DNA of 64,000 nt from Mycobacterium stomatepiae (GCF_010731715.1 NZ_AP022587.1:5704001-5768000); one strand, 5' to 3'. Counted from the first letter of the stretch, positions 49,333 to 58,794 are shown. Made by a program: numbers and translations. The notes: a model not told the origin generated them from the sequence alone.

Positions 49333-50216
49333 GAGGCGTCCTTAGTCGCGTACCTGGTGTCGAGCTCCAGCCACTCGGCCATGCCGACCAGGTTGAAGAA
49401 GTCGGTGGGGCTGGTGGGCAGGTGAGCCGCTAGAGCGTTTGGGTCGCTGCCGTTGAGCTGGCAAAGGGTTTGGAGCATACCGAACGTCGCTTGCATCAAC
49501 AGGTTGCCCGGGTGAATCGCGATCGCGTAACCCAACTCTTGCAGCCGGGAGGCCGACTCCAGCGGGGTGAGCCCGCCCAGTACCAGATTGATCAGCAGGG
49601 GAGCGTCGACCTCGCGTGCGACGCGCTCGACCTCTTGCTCGTCCTGCGGCGCCTCGACGAAGATGATGTCCGCCCCCGCCTCGGCATAACGATTCGCTCG
49701 TTCGATCGCGGCGTCCAACCTGAGCGGCGCGCGGGCGTCGGTGCGGGCCACGACGAGCAGGTCGTCGTCGGAGCGAGCGTCCAGCGCGGCCGCCAGCGTC
49801 TGTTCGAACACCGTGGCATCGACGACCTGCTTGTCCGGCAGATGGCCGCAGCGTTTGGGAAACACCTGATCTTCCAACTGGATTGCGGCCGCCCCGGCAG
49901 CTTCGTAGGCGCGCACGGTGCGCACCACGTTCATCGGCGCGCCGTAGCCGGTGTCGGCGTCGGCGATCAACGGAATGTCGCCCAACGCGCCGGTGATCAT
50001 CCGGACCCGGTCGGCCATCTCGGTCGCGGTGACCAATCCGATGTCGGGCAGGCCGAATCCGGACGCCGCGACTCCCGCGCCGGTCAGGTACGCCGCGACG
50101 TGCCCGGTACGTTTCGTCAGCTGTGCGGAGATGCCGTCGAAAACCCCCGGCGCGACTACGAGTTCGTGATTGTCCAACAGCTCACGCAGCCGTTGCCTTG
50201 CCGGTGTGCTGGCCAT
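49329..50216 (-). CDS. Isocitrate lyase/PEP mutase-superfamily C-C lyase
   Basis: A 295-residue TIM-barrel lyase. Metal-binding D86 and D88 lie in IADADTGYG. The catalytic loop is KRCGH at 121-125 (EDQVFPKRCGH), with Cys123 as acid as in isocitrate and methylisocitrate lyases. Relatives are PrpB, oxaloacetate decarboxylase-like enzymes and 2,3-dimethylmalate lyase. Together with the LeuCD-like dehydratase it resembles the DmdAB-Dml steps of nicotinate fermentation in Eubacterium barkeri. Substrate not provable by reading. Confidence 0.88.
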   Translation of the reverse strand: MASTPARQRLRELLDNHELVVAPGVFDGISAQLTKRTGHVAAYLTGAGVAASGFGLPDIGLVTATEMADRVRMITGALGDIPLIADADTGYGAPMNVVRTVRAYEAAGAAAIQLEDQVFPKRCGHLPDKQVVDATVFEQTLAAALDARSDDDLLVVARTDARAPLRLDAAIERANRYAEAGADIIFVEAPQDEQEVERVAREVDAPLLINLVLGGLTPLESASRLQELGYAIAIHPGNLLMQATFGMLQTLCQLNGSDPNALAAHLPTSPTDFFNLVGMAEWLELDTRYATKDAS

Positions 50217-50227
50217 TGAGAGTCCTT

Positions 50228-51658
50228 TCAGTCCAGGGCGCCTGCGACGGGCGCGGCGAGCAGATCGATGAGATGCCCGATGTCATCGAGGTTTTCCAGG
50301 CCAACCACCGCGCACTCGATCGCGTTGGCGCGGCCCCGGTTGGTCACCCGATCGGCCAAGGAGTGAAACTTCGCAGCGAGTTCATCGTTGGTGACCGGGT
50401 CGGTGGGCCCGCCGTGCGGCAGGTCGACGCGCGCACGGTGTACCGTGCCGTCCCTCGAGGTCACTGAGACATCGGTGCGAAACCGCTCGGTGATCGGCGC
50501 GCCGGCCAATGACTCGTCCAGGTGCACCGATGTGTTGGCGATCAGCGACCAGATGTCGTCGGAGTCCAGCCGGGATGCGGTGAACTGCTCCGGCAGTACG
50601 TTGCCGTCCAGCAGTGCAGCGGCGGTGGCGTACCCGATATTCATCTGAGCGCCGATCGGCGTGAGGGGACGCTGTGGATTCCACCAGCCGTGCTTGTAGA
50701 CAGTCTCGCCGACGGTGATGTCGGCCTTCGAGATATCTTCGGGTGCAACCGAACTCCGTAACTGCCGGCCCGCGTCGATCGCGCCGTGAAGGCCGCCCAT
50801 CGCGGCGTAGGACTTGACCATGATGATCGTGATCTCCCAGCGCTCGCCGAGCTCGGCGGTCAAGACAGCGGCGTCAGGATCGTGGCCTTCCCCGAAAACG
50901 CTCAGGAATCCGCCATATTCACGCTCGAACACCCGCTTGATACCGGTATAGCCGGCGGCGGCCAGCCCGGCCGCGTAGAAGCCGTTGCGGGCCGCGAGGC
51001 CGTGGTGCATGCGCTTGCTCATCGCCTCGTACTGTGCGGCCATCAGTCCCGCCGATTGGGTGCCGGCCAAACCGAGCGCATCCTCGAGCTGCGCGGGCGG
51101 CAGACCGCGCAACTTGCCCGACGCCATGGCCGCCGAGTGTGTGCCGAAGACCGGCCCCGAGTGCCAGCCACGGTCCAGCATCTGGGTTCCGTGCAACGTG
51201 TATCCGACGCGCGGACCCACCTCGAACCCGGCGACCGCCGCGAGCAGGAGTTCGGCACCGGTCGTCGAATGCGGCCGCACCGAGGCCGTCGAGAGCAACG
51301 CCGGAATCAGCAGCGAGCAGCTGTGCAACGGCGCCAGCGGATGGAAGTCGTCGAGTTCGAAGCCCTGGATGAAGGTGCCGTTGAGCACCGCGGCCGCGGG
51401 TGCGCCGGTGGTGTGGCCGGTGCCGATCACCACTGAGTCGCCGGGGCTCTCCAGCCCCAGGACCGCGCCGGTGGCGACACGTGACCAGGGCAATTGGGCA
51501 CCGACCAGGGCACAGCCCAGCCCGTCGAGCAGGAGATATTTCGCCCGCTCGACCACGCCCGGCGGGACATCAGCGAGCGTGAGGCCGGCGACCCAGGTGG
51601 CCAATCGTCCGGTCGGGCCCGCCGGGTCGGTGGCGGCGTGCTGTGGCACCGCGGTCAT
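50228..51658 (-). CDS. MmgE/PrpD family protein
   Basis: A 476-residue two-domain protein of the family holding 2-methylcitrate dehydratase, cis-aconitate decarboxylase (Irg1/CadA) and iminodisuccinate epimerase. Core segments are LDGLGCALVGAQLPWSRVAT, LNGTFIQGFELDDFHPLAPL and MASGKLRGLPPAQLEDALGL. First gene of the operon, transcribed away from the GntR gene across the palindromic operator. Which of the family reactions it performs cannot be told. Confidence 0.9.
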   Translation of the reverse strand: MTAVPQHAATDPAGPTGRLATWVAGLTLADVPPGVVERAKYLLLDGLGCALVGAQLPWSRVATGAVLGLESPGDSVVIGTGHTTGAPAAAVLNGTFIQGFELDDFHPLAPLHSCSLLIPALLSTASVRPHSTTGAELLLAAVAGFEVGPRVGYTLHGTQMLDRGWHSGPVFGTHSAAMASGKLRGLPPAQLEDALGLAGTQSAGLMAAQYEAMSKRMHHGLAARNGFYAAGLAAAGYTGIKRVFEREYGGFLSVFGEGHDPDAAVLTAELGERWEITIIMVKSYAAMGGLHGAIDAGRQLRSSVAPEDISKADITVGETVYKHGWWNPQRPLTPIGAQMNIGYATAAALLDGNVLPEQFTASRLDSDDIWSLIANTSVHLDESLAGAPITERFRTDVSVTSRDGTVHRARVDLPHGGPTDPVTNDELAAKFHSLADRVTNRGRANAIECAVVGLENLDDIGHLIDLLAAPVAGALD

Positions 51659-51676
51659 CGGATCTCCCCACCATGT

Positions 51677-51702
51677 CAGTTGTTATATACATATAACAAC
51701 TG
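51677..51702. promoter_or_regulatory. GntR/HutC operator palindrome
   Basis: Arms CAGTTGTTATAT (51677-51688) and ATATAACAACTG (51691-51702) are perfect 12-base complements about a two-base centre. The site lies between the divergent MmgE/PrpD (51658) and GntR (51735) starts. It is strongly AT-rich in a GC-rich region. Symmetry and location make it the probable GntR binding site, overlapping the promoter of the operon. Confidence 0.85.
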
Positions 51703-51734
51703 AACCACCGGCGCAAGGGAGGCGGTGTGAGAGC

Positions 51735-52550
51735 ATGACGACCATGCAGGGGGCCAATGCCGAAGGCGGCCCGGTATCCGCCGGCGCCGGGGTGCCGCTA
51801 CACCGGCAGCTCTTTTTGGTGCTACACGACGAGATCGACCGCGGCGTGCTGGCTCCCGGCGACGCGTTGCCCACCGAGCAGACGCTCTGCGACCAGTTCG
51901 GCGTTTCGCGCATCACGGTGCGCCGCGCGCTGGCCGACCTGGCCGACCAGGGATACATCGAGCGCCGGCACGGCGTCGGTTCGTTCGTGCGCCAGCACGC
52001 CCCGGCCGACCTACCGGTGGCGGGTGGTTCCTACCTGGATGGACTGCGCCAGGCACAGTTCGAGACCGAGGTCGACGTGCTCGAACTCGGTCCGCGCCGG
52101 CCTTCGCGGCTCGTCGGCGACGCGCTCGAGACGTCCGGCGAGCTGCTGTACGTAGTGCGGGTGCGGCGCCAGCGCCGAACCGGCGAGCCGTTGATGGTCA
52201 CCGAGGCGTGGCTGCCAAATCAATTGGCGGACAAGCTGACCGAGTCGGCGTTGCGGAGCGAACCACTCTACGAGCTGCTATCGAATCTCGGGATCGTGGT
52301 GGAGCGAATGCGACACGAGATCACCGCCGAGGTTGCTGGCCCGCGTCACGCCCGCCTACTCGAGACGGCGATCGGTGCCGCGCTGCTGCGCGTCAACCGC
52401 CTCGCGTTCGTGGCGGGCCGGCCGCATCACTACCTGTCGATTCTGTTGTCTCCGAGCCGCAGTCGGGTGTTGATGAGTCAGTCGGCGGCCGAACTGGAAA
52501 CGGGCGACGGCTTGGCGATCGCCCACGATGTGCGCTGGGACTCGTGCTAA
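51735..52550 (+). CDS. GntR-family regulator, HutC subfamily
   Basis: A 271-residue regulator. The N-terminal winged helix covers about residues 20-90 (LVLHDEIDRGVLAPGDALPT, CDQFGVSRITVRRALADLAD, GYIERRHGVGSFVRQ). A UTRA effector domain covers roughly 105-265 (GELLYVVRVRRQRRTGEPLM, YLSILLSPSRSRVLMSQSA). HutC-type regulators usually repress catabolic operons until a pathway acid binds. It diverges from the carboxylate operon across the palindrome. Its last four bases overlap the convergent methyltransferase gene. Confidence 0.92.
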   Translation: MTTMQGANAEGGPVSAGAGVPLHRQLFLVLHDEIDRGVLAPGDALPTEQTLCDQFGVSRITVRRALADLADQGYIERRHGVGSFVRQHAPADLPVAGGSYLDGLRQAQFETEVDVLELGPRRPSRLVGDALETSGELLYVVRVRRQRRTGEPLMVTEAWLPNQLADKLTESALRSEPLYELLSNLGIVVERMRHEITAEVAGPRHARLLETAIGAALLRVNRLAFVAGRPHHYLSILLSPSRSRVLMSQSAAELETGDGLAIAHDVRWDSC

Positions 52551-52834
52551 CGCATCAGTCCGACGCCCGGGATGAAGCGACCGACGGTCGCCGCAAAGCC
52601 CCGATAGGCGTCGCCGTGGGCTCGCAACAGGTGCGGCTCCTTCACGCGGCGCACCTGCAGTTCGACAGCGGCAATAAGCAGGATAAAGCCAGTGCAGGCA
52701 GCAAGATTCGTGGTTGCCAGTGCGATCTCGAAGCCGAACGCGAACATCGCGGTGTAGATCGGATTGCGCACTTGCCCGAACACGCCGGTCCGCACCAGGG
52801 TGGTCTCCCGTTCGTCGACGACGGCGGCGTTCAT
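52547..52834 (-). CDS. Methyltransferase-family membrane protein, short N-terminus (Rv2437-like)
   Basis: A 95-residue protein corresponding to the C-terminal half of ICMT-like proteins (TTLVRTGVFGQVRNPIYTAM, LQVRRVKEPHLLRAHGDAYR, FIPGVGLMR). The usual first one or two membrane helices are missing. The ATG overlaps the rbsK stop by four bases, so it is translated from the rbsK message. Rv2437, the corresponding M. tuberculosis gene beside rbsK, is longer as I recall it. The C-terminal SAM-binding motif is intact, but a missing N-terminal part casts doubt on activity. Confidence 0.7.
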   Translation of the reverse strand: MNAAVVDERETTLVRTGVFGQVRNPIYTAMFAFGFEIALATTNLAACTGFILLIAAVELQVRRVKEPHLLRAHGDAYRGFAATVGRFIPGVGLMR

Positions 52835-53709
52835 TGCGCGGGGTCGGGCACGGCCGCGTCGATGGCGGCGGAATCCGGTGCGCAGTCACCGGCCCCGGGC
52901 ACCAGTGTCGACAGCGCCGCCGCGGCGCAGGCGCGTTGCAAGGCGGTCAGCCGCCGCGTCCGCGAACCCGGGTCGGAAGGCCAGTTCGCTGCCAGTACGC
53001 CGGCGAAAACGTCGCCGGCACCGGTGGTGTCTACCGCGCTGACCGTGGGTGCGGGTACCCAGAGCTCGTCGTCGGGACTGACGTAGCGGGCGCCTCGGGC
53101 ACCGAGAGTGGTCACCAAATGGGCCGGGCGCCAGGGCAATTCCTCGGCTTCGGCTTCGTTGGCAATCACCACGTCCGCGAGCTCAGCCAGTTCGGCCAGC
53201 GCGCTTCGCTGTTGGGGGGTCGGTGAGGCGTTGACGATGACGACCGCGCCTGCCGTTTTTGCTTCGCGTGCGGCGGCCACCGCGGTGGCGATCGGAATCT
53301 CCAACTGGGTCAACAGCACATCGCAGTCGGCGACCGTGCGGGTGGACGCGGCGGTCAGGGTCAGCTGCGCGTTGGCGCCCGGCGCCACGACGATGGTGTT
53401 CTCGGCGCCGGCATCCACCACGATGATCGCCGTCCCGCTGGGACCGGCCACCGCCACTGTCGCGTCCAGCCCAACGCCGTTGGCTACCAGATGCGCCCGC
53501 AACGATTCGGCCGCGGCGTCGTCGCCGAGCGCGCCGACGAATTGCACCTGTGCCCCCGCGCGGGCGGCGGCCACGGCCTGGTTGCCACCCTTGCCGCCGG
53601 GTGCGTGATTCAACGACGACGCGAGCACCGTTTCGCCCGGGCGAGGCAGGGTGTCGACGTCGCAGGTGATGTCCATGTTCACGCTGCCCACGACGCAGAC
53701 CCGAGCCAT
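52831..53709 (-). CDS. rbsK: Ribokinase
   Basis: A 292-residue PfkB-family sugar kinase. The N-terminal signature is VVGSVNMDITCDVDTLPRPG, then APGGKGGNQAVAAARAGAQV. The catalytic motif is DTTGAGDVFAGVLAANWPSD with the base Asp. It phosphorylates ribose for the pentose phosphate pathway. Start ATG 53709 aligns with family N-termini; upstream in-frame codons read unlike the family. Matches M. tuberculosis Rv2436. Confidence 0.93.
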   Translation of the reverse strand: MARVCVVGSVNMDITCDVDTLPRPGETVLASSLNHAPGGKGGNQAVAAARAGAQVQFVGALGDDAAAESLRAHLVANGVGLDATVAVAGPSGTAIIVVDAGAENTIVVAPGANAQLTLTAASTRTVADCDVLLTQLEIPIATAVAAAREAKTAGAVVIVNASPTPQQRSALAELAELADVVIANEAEAEELPWRPAHLVTTLGARGARYVSPDDELWVPAPTVSAVDTTGAGDVFAGVLAANWPSDPGSRTRRLTALQRACAAAALSTLVPGAGDCAPDSAAIDAAVPDPAQ

Positions 53710-53833
53710 CTGGTCGACGTTAGTCGCGTCCGGCTTACCTTTTGAAGGCGATCGCAAGCCTCAAACGCCAATTTTGTGATGTCCGCGCGCTAATGTGCTG
53801 CGTGAGCAGCGCCTCTTTGGGAAGGGGAAGCGA

Positions 53834-56047
53834 GTGACACCCAGTGAGCTGGCCGACGCCAAGTCGGCCACCGACTCCGTCCCGGCGCAAGAGGCGGCGG
53901 CTGCCGAGGACGGGTCGCGCAAGGGTCGCAGGTTTCGCCGCCGCCGATTTGTGCGGGTGGGCATCCAGTCCAAGCTGTTGATGACGCTGCTGATCTGCAG
54001 CATTTTTTCCGTGGCGGTCGTCGGCCTCATCGGTGCCATCACCGGCCGTGACGCCCTGCGGCAGGTCGAGGCTGAGCGGCTGACCGAGTTGCGTGAGTCG
54101 CAGAAGCGGCAGTTGGATGCGCTGTTCAAGCAGATGACGAATTCGCTGATCGTCTACAGCGGCGGGTTCAGCGTTGTCCAGGCGATGCAGGCCTTCACCA
54201 CAAGTTTCGATCAGTTGGGCAATGCGACGATCAGTCCCGCGCAGCAGCAGTCACTGGTCAACTACTACGACAACCAGATGATCAAACCGATCAAACGGAT
54301 CACCGGTGACACGATCGATATCAATGCGGTGATGCCGAGTTCCAACGCGCAGAAATACCTTCAGGCGAACTACACCGCGCCGCCGCGGCCCGGCGCCGAC
54401 GGATTGCCGGTCGTGGATGCCGGCGACGGCAGTGCGTGGTCGGCGGCGAACGCCCGGTTCGACTTCTACATGCGCGGCATCGTTACCCGCTTCGACTATC
54501 GCGATGTGCTGTTGCTGGATAACGACGGCAATGTCGTCTACTCGGTGGCCAAGGGGCCCGACCTCGGCACCAATGTCCTCACCGGCCCGTATCGCGAATC
54601 CAATTTGCGCGAAGCATTCCAAAAGGCGTTGCGCTCCAACGACGTCGACTTCGTCTGGATAACCGACTTCCAGACGTATCAACCGGCACTGGATGTTCCC
54701 ACAGGTTGGGTCGTGTCGCCGATCGGGATGAACGGAAAGATCGAAGGCGTCATGGCGTGGCCGCTGCCGACTGCGAAGATCAACCGGATCATGACCGCCG
54801 ACAGGCAGTGGGACGCCGCGGGCATGGGTCCGTCCACTGAGTCGTACCTGGTGGGTCCAGACGGTTTGATGCGCTCGGACTCTCGGCTTTTCCTCGAGGA
54901 TCCGGAGGAATATCGCAAGGAGGCCGTCGCTGCCGGAACTCCGCCCGACGTGGTGAACAGGGCGATCCAGTTGGGCACCACGATCCTCGTGCAGCCGGCA
55001 CAAACCGCGGGATTTCGCGCGTCCCAGCGCGGCCAGACCGGAACCGTCACCGCCACCGACTACACGGGCAACAGCGAGATGGAGGCCGATACCCCGTTGG
55101 TGGTGGCGGATTCTGACCTGCATTGGTCGATTCTGGTGACGCGCGACGACTCCGATGCTTTCGCGCGGCTGGGCAGGTTCAGCCAAACGTTGGTGGTCGG
55201 CGTCGCGTCGATGATCTTCGTCGTGTGCGTCGCTTCGATGCTGCTGGCCCAGATCATGCTGCGGCCGGTCCGGCGTCTCCAGGCCGGTACGCAGAAGATC
55301 AGCTCCGGTGACTACGAGGTCAACATCCCGGTCACGTCGCGCGACGAAATCGGTGACCTCACTCAGGCTTTCAACGAGATGAGCCGGAATCTCGCGATCA
55401 AGGACGAGTTGCTCAACGAGCAGCGGAAGGAAAACGATCGTCTGTTGCTGGCGCTCATGCCGGAGTCGGTCGCACAACGCTACCGCGAGGGTCAGGAGAC
55501 CATCGCGCAAAAACACCAGGACGTAGCCATCATCTACGCCGATATCGTTGGCCTGGACGAGATTTCGATCGACCTCTCCGGCAGCGAACTGGTGGGCATC
55601 GTCGACGAGTTATTCCGGCAGTTCGACGCGGCGGCCGAAGCTCTTGGCGTCGAACGGATTCGTACCTTCCACAACGGCTACCCCGCCAGCTGCGGGGTAG
55701 TCACGCCGCAGCTGGACAGCATTTACCGAAGCCTCGACTTCGCGCTGGAGATGCGTCAGATCATCGAGCGGTTCAACGGTCAAACCTCGCACGAACTGAA
55801 GCTGCGAGTCGGCATCAACACCGGCAATGTGATCAGCGGACTGGTGGGACGATCGAGTCTTGTCTATGACATGTGGGGCGGGGCGGTAAGCCTGGCCTAC
55901 CAAATGCACAGTGGCGCACCGCAGCCCGGCATCTACGTCACCTCGAGTGTGTACGAGACGATGCGGGATGTCCGGCAATTCACGCCGGCCGGCACGATCT
56001 CGGTCGCCGGAAAAGATCAGGCGATCTACCAGTTGTCGGAGCGGTAA
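53834..56047 (+). CDS. Membrane class III adenylate-cyclase-like protein with substituted catalytic residues
   Basis: A 737-residue receptor-type protein (Rv2435c homologue). A basic N-terminus leads to TM1 (LLMTLLICSIFSVAVVGLIG), then a large extracytoplasmic sensor, TM2 (VVGVASMIFVVCVASMLLAQ), HAMP (LRPVRRLQAGTQKISSGDYE) and a C-terminal cyclase domain. One metal Asp is kept (D570 in IIYADIVG). The second is Asn614 (TFHNGYPAS), and the transition-state Asn/Arg pair is replaced (Ser686 and Gln690 in AVSLAYQM). It is probably inactive or has changed chemistry. GTG 53834 follows AAGGGGAAG. Its stop overlaps the MscS start (TAATG). Confidence 0.92.
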   Translation: MTPSELADAKSATDSVPAQEAAAAEDGSRKGRRFRRRRFVRVGIQSKLLMTLLICSIFSVAVVGLIGAITGRDALRQVEAERLTELRESQKRQLDALFKQMTNSLIVYSGGFSVVQAMQAFTTSFDQLGNATISPAQQQSLVNYYDNQMIKPIKRITGDTIDINAVMPSSNAQKYLQANYTAPPRPGADGLPVVDAGDGSAWSAANARFDFYMRGIVTRFDYRDVLLLDNDGNVVYSVAKGPDLGTNVLTGPYRESNLREAFQKALRSNDVDFVWITDFQTYQPALDVPTGWVVSPIGMNGKIEGVMAWPLPTAKINRIMTADRQWDAAGMGPSTESYLVGPDGLMRSDSRLFLEDPEEYRKEAVAAGTPPDVVNRAIQLGTTILVQPAQTAGFRASQRGQTGTVTATDYTGNSEMEADTPLVVADSDLHWSILVTRDDSDAFARLGRFSQTLVVGVASMIFVVCVASMLLAQIMLRPVRRLQAGTQKISSGDYEVNIPVTSRDEIGDLTQAFNEMSRNLAIKDELLNEQRKENDRLLLALMPESVAQRYREGQETIAQKHQDVAIIYADIVGLDEISIDLSGSELVGIVDELFRQFDAAAEALGVERIRTFHNGYPASCGVVTPQLDSIYRSLDFALEMRQIIERFNGQTSHELKLRVGINTGNVISGLVGRSSLVYDMWGGAVSLAYQMHSGAPQPGIYVTSSVYETMRDVRQFTPAGTISVAGKDQAIYQLSER

Positions 56048-57450
56048 TGAACGCCTTCCACTCCTCGTGGTTCTACTGGGCAATCGGCGTGGCGATCGGA
56101 TTCCCGGTCACTGTGATCCTGCTGACCGAGGTGCACCACGCACTCGTTCGCCGAAACAATCGGCTGGCCCGGCAAGTCAGCCTGCTGCGCAACTTCTTGC
56201 TGCCGCTCGGCGCACTGTTGCTGCTGCTGGTCAATGCCGCACAGATCCCGGCCGGAGACGGCCTGGTGCGCATCCTGTCCACGCTGTTCGGCTTCCTGGT
56301 GTTGGTCATGTTGCTGTCCGGGCTCAATGCGACCGTATTCGAGGGTGCACCCCAGGGCAGCTGGCGCAAACGACTACCCACGATTTTCCTCGACGTCGCG
56401 CGCTTCGCGCTGATCGGCGCCGGCCTGGCCGTCATCTTGTCCGTCGTTTGGGGTGTGCGGGTCGGCGGCCTGTTCACCGCGCTGGGCGTGACGTCTGTCG
56501 TGCTGGGTTTGATGCTGCAGAATTCCGTCGGCCAGATCGTGTCGGGCCTGTTCATGTTGTTCGAGCAGCCCTTCCGCATCGACGATTGGCTCGACGCGTC
56601 CAACGAGCGCGGGCGAGTCGTCGAGGTCAACTGGCGGGCCGTGCACATCCAAACCGGCAGCGGAATACGGGTCATGCCGAACTCGATGCTGGCCAGTACC
56701 TCGTTCACCAATCTCAGCCGCCCGTCCGGCACCCACAAACTGTCGATCACGACGACATTCGCCGCCGCCGACCCGCCCGACCGGGTCTGCGCGATGTTGA
56801 CCCGTGTCGCCTCTGAGCTGCCGCAACTCAAGACCGGCAGCGTTCCCCGGTCCGTCCCGCTGGGCAAGGGCGAATACTCCACGAGCATCGGGCTGAACTC
56901 GCCCGGCGACGACGGCGGCGCGCGATCGACCTTTCTGCGCTGGATCTGGTACGCCGCCCGGCGCGAGGAACTGCACCTCGACGAGGCCGACGACGACTAT
57001 TCGACCAGGGAACGGGTGGAAGACGCTCTGCGATCCGTGGTGGCACCCGCGCTGCGGCTCAGCGTTGCCGATCAGCAGGCGCTGCACTCCTCGGCGCGAA
57101 TCGTCCTCTACGGCGCCGACGAAATCGTCGAGTACGCCGGGCAGGTGCCGATCGGGATGACCTTCGTGATCGCCGGGCGGGTGCAGATGATGGCGACCGC
57201 CGAGGACGGGGCGGTCGTGCCGATCAGCACGCTGGAGGCTGGTTCGTTCCTGGGCCTGACCGCACTCACCCGGCAACCGAACCTCGCCAGCGCGTACGCG
57301 TTGGAGGAGGTCACCGCGTTGATCATCGATCGCGACCACCTCGAGCATCTGGTGATGCGTGAACCGTTGCTGCTACAGGACTTTGGCAACATCCTGGAAG
57401 AGCGGCAGAGCAAAGTGCGCCAGGCCGAGCGTGGTGAGCGCGTCGGCTGA
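56047..57450 (+). CDS. MscS-type mechanosensitive channel with cNMP-binding-like domain
   Basis: A 467-residue inner-membrane channel (Rv2434c homologue). Four or so N-terminal helices end in the pore-lining MscS segment (LTALGVTSVVLGLMLQNSVG) and the beta domain (VVEVNWRAVHIQTGSGIRVM). A C-terminal cyclic-nucleotide-binding fold follows from about residue 350 (SSARIVLYGADEIVEYAGQV). In its phosphate cassette the canonical Glu and Arg are Leu and Ala (SFLGLTAL; PNLASAYA). It is translationally coupled to the cyclase-like gene. Ligand gating by cNMP is therefore uncertain. Confidence 0.92.
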   Translation: MNAFHSSWFYWAIGVAIGFPVTVILLTEVHHALVRRNNRLARQVSLLRNFLLPLGALLLLLVNAAQIPAGDGLVRILSTLFGFLVLVMLLSGLNATVFEGAPQGSWRKRLPTIFLDVARFALIGAGLAVILSVVWGVRVGGLFTALGVTSVVLGLMLQNSVGQIVSGLFMLFEQPFRIDDWLDASNERGRVVEVNWRAVHIQTGSGIRVMPNSMLASTSFTNLSRPSGTHKLSITTTFAAADPPDRVCAMLTRVASELPQLKTGSVPRSVPLGKGEYSTSIGLNSPGDDGGARSTFLRWIWYAARREELHLDEADDDYSTRERVEDALRSVVAPALRLSVADQQALHSSARIVLYGADEIVEYAGQVPIGMTFVIAGRVQMMATAEDGAVVPISTLEAGSFLGLTALTRQPNLASAYALEEVTALIIDRDHLEHLVMREPLLLQDFGNILEERQSKVRQAERGERVG

Positions 57451-57508
57451 GCCCGACCGGCACCCAGGCCGCCTTACCTGACCGGCTCAGGCCCGTTACC
57501 CTGGATCA

Positions 57509-58756
57509 ATGAGTCTGCAAGCGCCATCGCGTCCTGACTTGCGTCAGGAGGTCCACAACGCCGCCCGGCGCGCCCGCGCCGCGTCCCGCGCACTGGCGTT
57601 GTTGCCGACGGTCGCCAAGGACCAGGCGCTGAAGTCCGCGGCCGACGCGATCACCGCCAACACCAGGCAGATCCTGGCTGCCAATGACGAAGATCTGAAG
57701 GTTGCCCGGGCCGCCGGGACACCCAACGCGATGCTCGACCGGTTGGCGTTGAACCCCAACCGGGTGGATGGAATCGCTGCAGGTCTGCGCCAGGTTGCCG
57801 GGCTCCCGGACCCGGTCGGCGAGGTGCTGCGCGGTTACACGTTGCCCAATGGGCTGCAGTTGCGTCAGCAGCGGGTTCCGCTCGGCGTGATCGGCATGAT
57901 CTACGAGGGCCGGCCCAATGTCACCGTCGACGCTTTCGGGTTGGCGCTCAAGTCCGGCAATGCCGTACTGCTGCGCGGCAGTTCGTCGGCGGCGCGCTCG
58001 AATCAGGCACTGGTCGAGGCGCTGCGTGCGTCACTGGTCAGCGAGGATCTGCCCGCCGACGCGGTCCAGCTGCTTTCGTCCGACGACCGATCCACGGTCA
58101 CGCACCTGATCCAGGCGCGCGGCCTTGTCGATGTGGTGATCCCGCGTGGGGGAGCGAGCCTGATCGACGCCGTGGTCCGCGACGCCCAGGTGCCCACGAT
58201 CGAGACCGGGGTCGGCAACTGTCATGTCTATGTGGACGGGGGCGCAGACCTGGATGTAGCCGAACGGATTCTGCTGAACTCCAAGACCCGCCGGCCCAGC
58301 GTGTGCAACGCGGCCGAGACGCTGTTGGTGGACACCGCGATCGCCGCGAACGCGGTGCCCCGGCTGGTGGCGGCCCTGCAGGACGCCGGTGTGACGGTGC
58401 ATCTCGACCCGGACGAGGACAACCTGCGCCGCGAGTACCTGTCGATGGACATCGCGGTGGCGGTGGTCGACGGCGTCGATGCCGCGATCGCTCACATCAA
58501 CGAATACGGGACCGGGCACACCGAGGCCATTGTGACCACCAATATGGCTGCGGCCCAACGGTTTTCTGATGGCGTCGATGCGGCCGCCGTGATGGTCAAC
58601 GCTTCGACGTCGTTCACCGACGGCGAGCAATTCGGTTTCGGCGCCGAGATCGGCATCTCGACGCAGAAGCTGCACGCCCGCGGTCCGATGGGCCTGCCCG
58701 AACTGACCTCGACAAAATGGATCGCGTGGGGTGACGGCCAGGTTCGTCCGGCCTGA
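57509..58756 (+). CDS. proA: Gamma-glutamyl phosphate reductase
   Basis: A 415-residue NADPH-dependent enzyme for the second step of proline synthesis, after ProB. The aldehyde-dehydrogenase-like fold shows [34 protein letters not shown] and the catalytic Cys in [16 protein letters not shown]. The C-terminal [20 protein letters not shown] is the ProA signature. Start [20 protein letters not shown] agrees with Rv2427c. Confidence 0.97.
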   Translation: MSLQAPSRPDLRQEVHNAARRARAASRALALLPTVAKDQALKSAADAITANTRQILAANDEDLKVARAAGTPNAMLDRLALNPNRVDGIAAGLRQVAGLPDPVGEVLRGYTLPNGLQLRQQRVPLGVIGMIYEGRPNVTVDAFGLALKSGNAVLLRGSSSAARSNQALVEALRASLVSEDLPADAVQLLSSDDRSTVTHLIQARGLVDVVIPRGGASLIDAVVRDAQVPTIETGVGNCHVYVDGGADLDVAERILLNSKTRRPSVCNAAETLLVDTAIAANAVPRLVAALQDAGVTVHLDPDEDNLRREYLSMDIAVAVVDGVDAAIAHINEYGTGHTEAIVTTNMAAAQRFSDGVDAAAVMVNASTSFTDGEQFGFGAEIGISTQKLHARGPMGLPELTSTKWIAWGDGQVRPA

Positions 58757-58794
58757 CCCCGAGCTACCAAAAGCGTTTTAGGAGAACTGAGATT

